Below, piece after piece: positions 1 through 6,787 of a DNA stretch of 11,025 nt. Each line of letters begins with the position of its first letter. Within the stretch, counting starts at the first letter, position 1. The notes beneath the pieces were generated by a model. That model was not told the origin of the DNA. It saw only the letters and a list, made by a program, of their open reading frames with translations, and searched no databases. Origin of the DNA: JAEZKC01 sp046538945 (GTDB lineage Bacteria; Fibrobacterota; Chitinivibrionia; Chitinivibrionales; Chitinispirillaceae); the NCBI GenBank assembly GCA_046538945.1, contig JBKHHW010000098.1, forward strand, positions 1-11,025, written 5' to 3'. Both the position numbers and the translations under genes were made by a program.

Positions 1-118
1 ACCTCCGGGGCAGATCGCTTTTAGGGCTCCAACGAGCCTCCCAATACTCCTTCCTACCCATCAGCCCTATCCGCAAAACGGATAATCGAAAACGCTCTCC
101 AGGACAATTCCTCTCCAT
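1..118 (-). CDS. Possible partial reading frame, N-terminus only (unidentified)
   Basis: An ATG at 118-116 on the minus strand opens a frame that stays open for 39 codons to the window edge. It begins MERNCPGERF and is rich in Arg and Trp. A GAGGA sequence lies about 8 bases upstream of the ATG, which is a reasonable ribosome binding site. If real, the gene is divergent from purL. I recognise no domain. The frame is short, its composition is unusual, and chance is a good alternative explanation. A 6-bp hairpin (68-84, arms TATCCG/CGGATA, loop CAAAA) lies inside it and could equally be part of a non-coding leader. Confidence 0.18.
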   Translation of the reverse strand, partial: MERNCPGERFRLSVLRIGLMGRKEYWEARWSPKSDLPRR

Positions 119-215
119 ATCGTATTTCCTCGTTTCTAAATCCTTATTCATTACTTATTTTAGGAATCTTTTTTCTATACAGTAGTAAGTGGTACAAAAA
201 AGGGGCTTTATTAGC
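119..215 (+). promoter_or_regulatory. Putative purL leader with weak promoter-like elements
   Basis: This AT-rich stretch precedes purL. TATACA at 176-181 is the best -10 candidate. The -35 candidates, TTACTT at 151-156 (19-base spacer) and TTATTT at 155-160 (15-base spacer), are poor. AGGGG at 201-205 is the purL ribosome binding site, 10 bases before the ATG at 216. I see no purine riboswitch core and no clear operator. Confidence 0.25.
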
Positions 216-3200
216 ATGAGTATGGTCAGACGGGTGTTCGTTGAGAAGCGCAAGGGGTGCGATGTCTATGCAAACGGATTGTTTTCCGATCTTAAGCACA
301 ATCTGGGAATCACAGGGCTCTCCGGAGTGCGCGTTCTCAACCGCTACGACATAGAAGGACTTTCGGATGATCACCATAAAGCCGCGCGGGATATCATCTT
401 TGCGGAGCCTCCGGTCGATCTGGTGTATGATGAAGAAATGCCTCTGGATGACGGAGAGCGGGTGTTTGCGGTTGAATACCTTCCCGGGCAGTATGACCAG
501 AGAGCAGACAGCGCGTCACAGTGCGTGCAGATTCTCACTCATGGCCTGCGCCCCGCAGTTTCTGCCGCCCAGGTAATCGTCCTTCAGGGCGAATTGAGCG
601 ACGAGGATTTCGAGAAGGTAAAAGGCTACTGTATCAATCCGGTCGATTCCCGGGAAGCTGCGCTTGAAAAACCCCAAACGCTCGATATGACCATTGAGCC
701 CCCCGCCGATGTCGAGGTGCTTGAGAATTTCATTAATCTCGAAAAAGAAGCTCTCGAACGTATGAACCGTGCTCTGGGTCTGGCGATGAAGACCGGGGAC
801 CTGCTCTTTTGTCAGGAGTACTTCCGGGACACTGAAAAGCGCAATCCGACTATCACAGAAATCCGGATGCTTGATACCTATTGGTCGGATCACTGCCGTC
901 ATACCACATTCCTTACTTCCATAGAGGATGTGGAGATAGAAAAAGCGCCCCTCAACGGACCTGTGGAGGCCGCATTCGAGGCGTACAAGGCCGCACGTGA
1001 ATATGTATATGGTAATAAAAAGCGCGATATCTGCCTCATGGATATTGCCCTGATGGGCATGAAGGAGCTTCGCAAGAGGGGAGTGCTGGATAATCTGGAT
1101 GCATCCGAGGAGATTAATGCCTGCAGCATTGTTGTGCCCGCCCGGATTGATGGAAAAACAGAGGACTGGCTTGTGATGTTCAAAAACGAGACTCACAACC
1201 ATCCGACCGAAATAGAACCCTTCGGGGGTGCGGCGACGTGTCTGGGCGGGGCTATTCGGGATCCCCTGTCAGGGCGGTCATATGTGTATCAGGCCATGAG
1301 GGTCACCGGCGCGGGAGATCCCAGGGTTTCTGTGAAGGATACTCTGCCGGGAAAGCTGCCTCAGCGGAAAATCACTACTTTGGCTGCTCACGGGTACAGC
1401 TCTTATGGAAACCAGATCGGGCTTGCTACCGGGTTGGTGTCGGAGGTGTATCACGAGGGATTTGTGGCCAAGCGCATGGAGATTGGGGCTGTTGTGGGAG
1501 CAGCGCCGCGGTCCAATGTGGTGCGTGAGGTGCCTCAGGCGGGTGATATCGTGGTGCTGTGCGGCGGAAGGACCGGACGTGACGGCTGCGGCGGGGCTAC
1601 CGGTTCCTCAAAGGAGCACACCGAGGAATCGATCCAGACCTGTGGTGCCGAGGTGCAGAAAGGTAATCCGCCCACGGAGCGCAAGGTTCAGAGGCTTTTC
1701 AGAAATCCTCAGGTGAGCCGCATGATCAGGCGCTGTAACGATTTCGGAGCAGGTGGTGTGTCGGTTGCCATAGGGGAACTGGCCCCGGGGCTTGAGATCG
1801 ATCTGGATGCGGTACCGAAAAAGTACGAGGGACTGGACGGGACTGAACTTGCCATTTCGGAATCTCAGGAGAGGATGGCTGTGGTGATCAGTCCGAAGGA
1901 TCTGGATTCTTTTGTCAAACTGGCCGATGAGGAGAATCTGGAGACGGCAGTGGTGGCTAGGGTTACCGATACCCGCCGTCTGAGGATGAACTGGCGGGGA
2001 AAAACGATTGTTGATCTCAGCCGTGACTTTATTGATACTAACGGTGTAACTCAGAAAACGGCAGTGACTGTGAAGGCGCCGTCGGAGAGTGAGAATTTCT
2101 TCAGAACAGCGGTTTCAGACAAATGGAAGAGTGGCGGGGTGAAGGAGGCCTTTCATGAAACCCTGTCAAACCTTAACGTTTGCAGTCAGCGCGGTATGGT
2201 GGAGATGTTCGACAGCTCTATCGGGGCATCTTCGGTGTTGCTGCCCTACGGGGGAAGATATCAGGGAACGCCTGCCGAGAGCATGGTGGCAAAGCTTCCG
2301 GTGCTTGAGGGAGAAACCACTACCGGGACGGCAATGAGCTACGGGTACAATCCTTACCTGGCCCACTGGAGTCCTTTTCACGGTGCGGTGTATGCGGTGG
2401 TGGAATCGGTAGCGAAGGTGGTGGCGGTCGGCGGGGATCATCACAGAATCAGGTTGACTCTTCAGGAGTATTTCGAAAAGGTGGGAAGTGACAGAGTTCG
2501 CTGGGGAAAACCTTTCTCTGCGCTTCTGGGGGCGTATCTGGCTCAGGCGAAGCTCAAGACCGCTGCAATCGGCGGTAAAGACAGCATGTCCGGAACGTTC
2601 AAGGATATGCACGTTCCTCCGACTCTGGTTTCTTTCGCACTTGCACCGGTTGATGTGTCGAAAGTGATATCTCCCGAATTCAAGAAGAGCGGAAGCACTG
2701 TTGTGTTGGTTAAGGTACCCAGGGACAAGCAGGAAATGCCCGACTTTGATGTGCTTGAAAAGAGTTACACTGCGGTGACTGCGGGGATTCATCACGGAAG
2801 AATTCTTTCCGCTCATACTGTGGGGGCGGGAGGAATGGCTGAAGCGGTTGCAAAGATGTGTTTCGGGAACCGGGTGGGTTTCAGATTTTCTGATGAAATT
2901 AAAGCGCAGGATCTTTTTACCCCTGATTACGGTTGTATAATAGTGGAACTCAACGGTAAAACTGATCATTCAGTATTGGGTGATATGGAAGGCAGAGTGA
3001 TCGGTGAAACTGTCGGCCAGAAGAAGATTGTGGTCTGCGGGGAAGAGCTTGATCTGGATGAGCTTTACAAAATCTGGGAGGAACCGCTGGAAACTGTGTT
3101 CCCAAGTCATGCACCTGTTGATAAGTGTACTGTTGGGGATTCTGCTCAGGATGCGGTAAAGGTCAAAGTGCGTAAAGCAAAAGTGAAGATAGCCAGACCG

Positions 3201-3992
3201 CGAGTTCTCATTCCTGTTTTCCCGGGCACCAACTGCGAATATGACAGCGCCCGCGCATTCAGAAAGGCCGGTGCGGAGGTCGACTTTTTTGTGCTCAGGA
3301 ATATAAAACCCGAGGATGTGGACGAGTCTATAAAGGTTATGGCAGAGAAGATATCAGAGGCGCAGATGCTGATGATCCCCGGTGGATTCAGTGCCGGTGA
3401 TGAGCCGGACGGGTCGGGAAAGTTTATCGCGGCGTTTTTCCGTAATCCCCGGGTGAAGGATGCGGTGACGGAGCTGCTGGGCAGACGGGATGGGCTGATG
3501 CTTGGAATTTGCAACGGGTTTCAGGCGCTTATCAAACTGGGATTGGTTCCCTACGGGGAGATACGGGATATCGGGCCGGACAGTCCTACTTTGACATTCA
3601 ATACAATCGGGCGACATATTTCGAGGGTTGCTTATACCAGAATCAGCTCTGTGAACAGTCCCTGGCTTTCTAAAGTGGAGGTGGGGGATGTGCACGCGGT
3701 GCCTATTTCTCATGGGGAAGGACGCTTTGTGGCAAGTCAGGAGCAGCTCAGGGGGCTCTTTGCAAACGGTCAGGTAGCGACCAGGTATGTCAACTGCGAG
3801 GGTGAGTACGAAGCGGGGCTTAACGGCAACTGCAACGGTTCCTGCGAGGCGGTCGAGGGGATTCTGAGTCCGGATGGACGGGTGTTTGGCAAAATGGGGC
3901 ACTCCGAACGCAAGGGAAGCTGGGTAGGGAAGAATATCTACGGCAGCAAGGATCAGATGATTTTCGAGTCGGGGGTCGAGTACTTCGGGTGA
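216..3992 (+). CDS. purL: Phosphoribosylformylglycinamidine synthase, single-chain 'clostridial' type (PurL with fused PurQ domain)
   Basis: Catalyses the fourth step of de novo purine synthesis in the cytoplasm: FGAR + glutamine + ATP gives FGAM + glutamate + ADP + Pi. The 1258-residue product has, in order, a PurS-like N-terminal region, a linker with SDHCRH (His226, His229), a first AIRS-like half with the nucleotide-binding motif ETHNHP (325-330) and GAIRDPLSGRS after it, a second half with GGKDSMSG (786-793), and a class I glutaminase domain from about residue 994. The glutaminase triad is readable: Cys1099 in GICNGFQ, then His1229 and Glu1231 in GHSER. The N-terminus and GHSER in place of PHPER match the single-chain family modelled as TIGR01857, not the E. 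coli form. I chose ATG 216 because AGGGG sits 10 bases upstream; a GTG at 189 would add nine unlikely residues, and ATG 222 is possible. It stands alone here: no other pur gene is in the window. Confidence 0.96.
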   Translation: MSMVRRVFVEKRKGCDVYANGLFSDLKHNLGITGLSGVRVLNRYDIEGLSDDHHKAARDIIFAEPPVDLVYDEEMPLDDGERVFAVEYLPGQYDQRADSASQCVQILTHGLRPAVSAAQVIVLQGELSDEDFEKVKGYCINPVDSREAALEKPQTLDMTIEPPADVEVLENFINLEKEALERMNRALGLAMKTGDLLFCQEYFRDTEKRNPTITEIRMLDTYWSDHCRHTTFLTSIEDVEIEKAPLNGPVEAAFEAYKAAREYVYGNKKRDICLMDIALMGMKELRKRGVLDNLDASEEINACSIVVPARIDGKTEDWLVMFKNETHNHPTEIEPFGGAATCLGGAIRDPLSGRSYVYQAMRVTGAGDPRVSVKDTLPGKLPQRKITTLAAHGYSSYGNQIGLATGLVSEVYHEGFVAKRMEIGAVVGAAPRSNVVREVPQAGDIVVLCGGRTGRDGCGGATGSSKEHTEESIQTCGAEVQKGNPPTERKVQRLFRNPQVSRMIRRCNDFGAGGVSVAIGELAPGLEIDLDAVPKKYEGLDGTELAISESQERMAVVISPKDLDSFVKLADEENLETAVVARVTDTRRLRMNWRGKTIVDLSRDFIDTNGVTQKTAVTVKAPSESENFFRTAVSDKWKSGGVKEAFHETLSNLNVCSQRGMVEMFDSSIGASSVLLPYGGRYQGTPAESMVAKLPVLEGETTTGTAMSYGYNPYLAHWSPFHGAVYAVVESVAKVVAVGGDHHRIRLTLQEYFEKVGSDRVRWGKPFSALLGAYLAQAKLKTAAIGGKDSMSGTFKDMHVPPTLVSFALAPVDVSKVISPEFKKSGSTVVLVKVPRDKQEMPDFDVLEKSYTAVTAGIHHGRILSAHTVGAGGMAEAVAKMCFGNRVGFRFSDEIKAQDLFTPDYGCIIVELNGKTDHSVLGDMEGRVIGETVGQKKIVVCGEELDLDELYKIWEEPLETVFPSHAPVDKCTVGDSAQDAVKVKVRKAKVKIARPRVLIPVFPGTNCEYDSARAFRKAGAEVDFFVLRNIKPEDVDESIKVMAEKISEAQMLMIPGGFSAGDEPDGSGKFIAAFFRNPRVKDAVTELLGRRDGLMLGICNGFQALIKLGLVPYGEIRDIGPDSPTLTFNTIGRHISRVAYTRISSVNSPWLSKVEVGDVHAVPISHGEGRFVASQEQLRGLFANGQVATRYVNCEGEYEAGLNGNCNGSCEAVEGILSPDGRVFGKMGHSERKGSWVGKNIYGSKDQMIFESGVEYFG

Positions 3993-4287
3993 CGACTGGT
4001 TTAGTCTTCAGCTTTGATTTATAGTTCTGTTTTGAGTATCGATATTCCCGATCAGGTGTATGCGGGCGTTCGGCAGAAGAACTCCGATTATTCCTTCAGC
4101 GTTCCGTCCCGCAATGCCTTCTTGCCCTCTGCTGCTGTTCCATAATATTTTCTTTCTGCTGGTACGGAGCTGATGCTTACCCAATATGAACACAAATCGA
4201 TTCCGTATCTAAAAGTCTGATATTAATTTTTATAGCTGCGGAACAACTTCCGTGCTGAATAATAAGATTCTATATAGGGAGTAAGTG
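3993..4287. other. Intergenic region between purL and the exb/ton operon
   Basis: About 295 bases without a convincing gene. A 61-codon minus-strand frame (4193-4008) shows no recognisable motif and no sensible neighbour. GACT-GGTTT-AGTC just after the purL stop is too short to call a terminator. The last 70 bases are AT-rich and probably hold the promoter of the downstream operon, but no -35/-10 pair is good enough to name. Confidence 0.5.
4239..4252 (+). promoter_or_regulatory. Small hairpin in the exbB leader
   Basis: CGGAA-CAAC-TTCCG is a perfect 5-bp inverted repeat with a 4-base loop. Two G-U wobbles can extend it outwards. It lies 35 bases before the exbB start in an otherwise AT-rich leader. 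No T-run follows, so it is not an intrinsic terminator. It could be a leader RNA hairpin or half-sites for a regulator. Function is unknown. Confidence 0.25.
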
Positions 4288-4932
4288 ATGAATGAAATGG
4301 TGTCCTTTGTTTCCAACTGGTTCCGTTCCGGCGGGCCGTTTATGTGGGTACTGCTGTTTGTGTTGGCGATTGCTGTGGCAATCATGCTGGAAAGAGTCAT
4401 ATTCTACTTTTTTATCTGTTCACAAAACAACACTCAGCTGCTTTCAAAAATCACAAATGCGATAAGCAGGGACAAGGTCGATGAGGCGATCGGGAGTGTC
4501 CGCAAAAGCAGTTCACCGCTCAATTCACTGCTGGCTGTTGCGCTTTCGAAATTCAAGGCGGGCGATAAGATTGAAGATATTCAGGAGGGGGTTGAGGAGG
4601 CGGCCATTCATCAGATTCATCGCTACTCCGTAAGACTCAACTATCTGACTCTTTTCGCCAACATAGCGACTCTTCTGGGATTGCTTGGCACTATCACCGG
4701 TCTTCAGCTCTCCTTTTCCTCTCTGGCCAATGTGGAAGCGACGAAGAAGGCGGCAATGCTGGCCAACGGCATATCACAGGCGATGATCACTACCGCTTTC
4801 GGCCTGATCGTGGCTGTTCCCTGTATGGCGGCATACACATTTCTCTCCAACCGGCAGGCGAAACTGATCAAGGATCTGGATGAAACTGTTGTCAAGCTTC
4901 TCAACTTCATGAAAAAGAAAAGAGCAGCATGA
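4288..4932 (+). CDS. exbB: MotA/TolQ/ExbB proton-channel family protein
   Basis: The 214-residue inner-membrane protein should form the pentameric channel around the ExbD dimer and convert proton flow into movement of the TonB-like partner. Three membrane segments are visible: about 16-36, 119-143 and 166-186. The family signatures are clear: LLGLLGTITGL (129-139, with Thr135) and AMITTAFGLIVAVP (165-178, with Thr168/Thr169). These place polar threonines in the pore-lining helices, as in ExbB/TolQ. Length is near the usual size for ExbB/TolQ. ATG 4288 is chosen because AGGGAG (4276-4281) lies 6 bases upstream; GTG 4285 is too close and ATG 4294 is further away. The stop overlaps the next start as ATGA (4929-4932), so exbB and exbD1 are probably translationally coupled. 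TolQ or an AglQ-like motility motor are alternatives within the same family; the neighbours favour an Exb/Ton-type system. Confidence 0.93.
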   Translation: MNEMVSFVSNWFRSGGPFMWVLLFVLAIAVAIMLERVIFYFFICSQNNTQLLSKITNAISRDKVDEAIGSVRKSSSPLNSLLAVALSKFKAGDKIEDIQEGVEEAAIHQIHRYSVRLNYLTLFANIATLLGLLGTITGLQLSFSSLANVEATKKAAMLANGISQAMITTAFGLIVAVPCMAAYTFLSNRQAKLIKDLDETVVKLLNFMKKKRAA

Positions 4933-5420
4933 AATTATCCCTTTTCCGGTCCAGCACACCGCCTTCGGAAAATGCGGAAACGCCTGATATAGATGTTACC
5001 CCGGTGATGAACATGTTCATCATTCTCATCCCTTTTCTGGTTTCCATGGCTGTTTTTACCCATGTGTCCATAATAGACTTTTCCGTTCCCTCTTCGGTCG
5101 GGTCAGGAACCGATTTTTCAGACGGCAAACCCAAACTCAAACTGACTGTGCTGGTGACAGACTCCTTTCTGGCGGTGACCGAGGGGGATAAAATGCTCGA
5201 TTCACTTCCTGCTGCAGGCGGTGAGTTACCTTTCGACTCCCTGCTCACAGTACTCCCTGTCAGGCGGTCCAATTCGGATTTTCCCGACGAGGTGATAGTG
5301 GCTTCCCGGGATGCGGTGGCATTCAAGCATGTGGTAAAGGTTATGGATATCAGCCGTGAATGCGGATTCTCCAAAATCGGGATTTCCGGTGCCACAGCCG
5401 ATCCGTCCAAGGGAGAATAA
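4929..5420 (+). CDS. exbD: ExbD/TolR-family protein 1, with Asn in place of the membrane Asp
   Basis: This 163-residue protein has a short cytoplasmic N-terminus (about 25 residues), one membrane helix (about 26-46) and a periplasmic domain. The motif DIDVTPVMNMFIILIPF (20-36) aligns with E. coli ExbD DINVTPFIDVMLVLLIIF. In that alignment Asn28 falls where ExbD has its essential proton-carrying Asp25. The rest of the start (D-I-x-V-T-P) is well kept, so this looks like a subfamily trait, not decay. The following gene encodes a second ExbD that keeps the Asp. An ExbB5-ExbD2 motor could therefore hold one Asn and one Asp subunit, which is inference. The start overlaps the exbB stop (ATGA) with only a weak upstream AAAAGAG, consistent with coupling. 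The periplasmic part is longer than in E. coli ExbD (141 residues). Confidence 0.9.
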   Translation: MKLSLFRSSTPPSENAETPDIDVTPVMNMFIILIPFLVSMAVFTHVSIIDFSVPSSVGSGTDFSDGKPKLKLTVLVTDSFLAVTEGDKMLDSLPAAGGELPFDSLLTVLPVRRSNSDFPDEVIVASRDAVAFKHVVKVMDISRECGFSKIGISGATADPSKGE

Positions 5421-5426
5421 GGGAAG

Positions 5427-5897
5427 ATGCGTCCTTTGACACTGAATAAAAGCGGGGGAGAAAACAAGGCGGGGGTATTCCGTCCCCAGTTGACTTCACT
5501 CGTCGATGTCATGACCATTCTGCTCGTTTTCCTCATAAAGAGCTTTTCTGTTGAAAACAGTCTGGTGACTCCACCCACCGATCTGGATCTTCCGATTTCC
5601 ACAAGCGAAAAACTGCCCCAGCCTCGTCTGGCTCTGAGTATCACCCGGGAAGAAATCATCGAAGATAGCAGCCGTATCGTATCTCTTGACGAGATTGAAG
5701 GCCGTGACTCTCTGCTCATCGAGCCTCTGTTTGCACACATTCAGAAAAACAAAGAAAGGTGCATGATTGATACGGCAGCATCCGTTCTTATCCAGTGCGA
5801 CAAGGAAGTGGACTTCTCTGTGGTGAAGAAGGTCATGTTCACCTGCAGTAAAGCGGGTGTTAAGGACTTTTCAGTTCTGGTGATACGGGAGGAGTGA
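5427..5897 (+). CDS. exbD: ExbD/TolR-family protein 2, with the conserved membrane Asp
   Basis: This 156-residue second ExbD/TolR-like protein has a cytoplasmic N-terminus of about 20 residues, one membrane helix (about 22-43) and a periplasmic domain. PQLTSLVDVMTILLVFLIKS (20-39) carries Asp27, aligned with Asp25 of E. coli ExbD, so this subunit can carry protons. Lys38 lies in the second half of the same predicted helix, which is unusual. Two cysteines (in LIQCDKEVD and MFTCSKAG) occur in the periplasmic part. The gene starts 6 bases after exbD1; AGGGAG (5410-5415) is 11 bases upstream of the ATG and GGGAAG directly abuts it. The stop TGA shares its last base with the tonB ATG (TGATG). Paired exbD genes behind one exbB also occur in other diderms, and in Myxococcus AglQRS two TolR-like proteins serve one TolQ-like channel. 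Confidence 0.91.
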   Translation: MRPLTLNKSGGENKAGVFRPQLTSLVDVMTILLVFLIKSFSVENSLVTPPTDLDLPISTSEKLPQPRLALSITREEIIEDSSRIVSLDEIEGRDSLLIEPLFAHIQKNKERCMIDTAASVLIQCDKEVDFSVVKKVMFTCSKAGVKDFSVLVIREE

Positions 5898-6739
5898 TGG
5901 GTAAGCTGCCGGACAGCAGATTCGAAAATGAATCGGCACAGAGGGTAAGTCTTGCTGAGAAGCTTTTCCCCGTTTTTCTGCTTATGACAGTTGCCCTGTT
6001 CGGCGCTTTCGGGTTGGTGATGCACAGTAAGGGTAAGATCGGTTCTTCTCTGGTGTTCAGGCAATCGGATGAAATAGCAGCCAGGTTCATCATGGAAGAA
6101 CCGAAGAAAACAAAACAGGAAATCGTGACTCCGCCTGCTCCCAAAAAAGAGAGGAAGAAGGAAAAAAGGAAAGAGGAGAAGAAGGTTGAAAAACCGGTTG
6201 ATTTGACAAAAAAACCTGAGGTCGTTCCTGAAAAGAAGCCAGAAGAGACCCCGCCCGATCCTCCGGAGCAGGAAAAGCCCAGGAAGGTGAGAAAAATATA
6301 CGGCCTGAAAAAAGTGTATTCCAAGGGTCTGGGCAGCGGAGCAGATGCGGGGGACGCAGTAGTGGGAAAAGTCGGCAATACTCTCGACAAGGACTTTGAC
6401 ACTCTCACTGCAACGAAGGAAGATCTCAAGGATAAACCGGTCTCGATTGCCACCGTTACCAGTTACCCCAAGCTCAAATCCGGTTTCGGCAGCAAGAAGC
6501 CTGAATACACCGAGGAAATGATCGAAAACCGCATCGAAGGTATGGTGAAGGCCAAGCTGCTTATCGATGCGCAAGGCAAGGTGAAGAAGGTGATTGTGAC
6601 AAAGGATCTGGGGTACGGTTCAAAAACGGTCGCCTCCCAATATCTGGCAAAGCTTGAATTCGAACCCGCGAAAGCCAACGGAAAGCCTGTCCCGGTCTGG
6701 ATACCTTTCTCCATCCGGTTCGAGCTGCTTGAGGGGTAG
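5897..6739 (+). CDS. tonB: TonB-family energy transducer
   Basis: The 280-residue protein should sit in the inner membrane with the Exb proteins and reach across the periplasm to an outer-membrane partner. Residues 1-22 are cytoplasmic, and 23-43 form the membrane anchor (LFPVFLLMTVALFGAFGL). Residues about 67-130 are a Lys/Glu/Pro-rich rod (KKERKKEKRKEEKK and EKKPEETPPDPPEQEKP). A Gly-rich stretch (YGLKKVYSKGLGSGADAG, 135-152) follows. About 202-278 form a typical TonB C-terminal domain with RIEG (212-215), a VKAKLLIDAQGKVKKVIV strand pair, then KLEFEPAKANGKPVPVWIPF (252-271). ATG 5897 is preferred over GTG 5894 because GGGAGGAG lies just upstream and the ATG overlaps the exbD2 stop. It is the last gene of the operon; no TonB-dependent receptor is adjacent, so the outer-membrane partner is unknown. 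An AgmX/PglI-type adaptor for envelope motility is an alternative. Confidence 0.9.
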   Translation: MGKLPDSRFENESAQRVSLAEKLFPVFLLMTVALFGAFGLVMHSKGKIGSSLVFRQSDEIAARFIMEEPKKTKQEIVTPPAPKKERKKEKRKEEKKVEKPVDLTKKPEVVPEKKPEETPPDPPEQEKPRKVRKIYGLKKVYSKGLGSGADAGDAVVGKVGNTLDKDFDTLTATKEDLKDKPVSIATVTSYPKLKSGFGSKKPEYTEEMIENRIEGMVKAKLLIDAQGKVKKVIVTKDLGYGSKTVASQYLAKLEFEPAKANGKPVPVWIPFSIRFELLEG

Positions 6740-6787
6740 GAATATAAGCATCGTGGTCGTACCAGTGTGTCTATCAGAGCTTCATTC

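Noticed and set aside
68..84. TATCCG-CAAAA-CGGATA hairpin as a purine riboswitch or terminator before purL.
   Set aside because: No purine-riboswitch core sequence around it and no T-run on either strand.
516..1202. Minus-strand frame of 228 codons inside purL.
   Set aside because: Antisense shadow of a strongly conserved purL region.
3994..4007. GACT-GGTTT-AGTC as a purL terminator.
   Set aside because: Only four base pairs and no T-run directly after it.
4008..4193. Minus-strand 61-codon frame between purL and exbB.
   Set aside because: No domain, no signal, and no binding site or coherent neighbour; typical of chance frames in a non-coding gap.
4205..4236. A Fur-box-like AT-rich sequence before the exb/ton operon.
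   Set aside because: Similarity to the GATAAT repeat pattern is no better than expected in AT-rich DNA.
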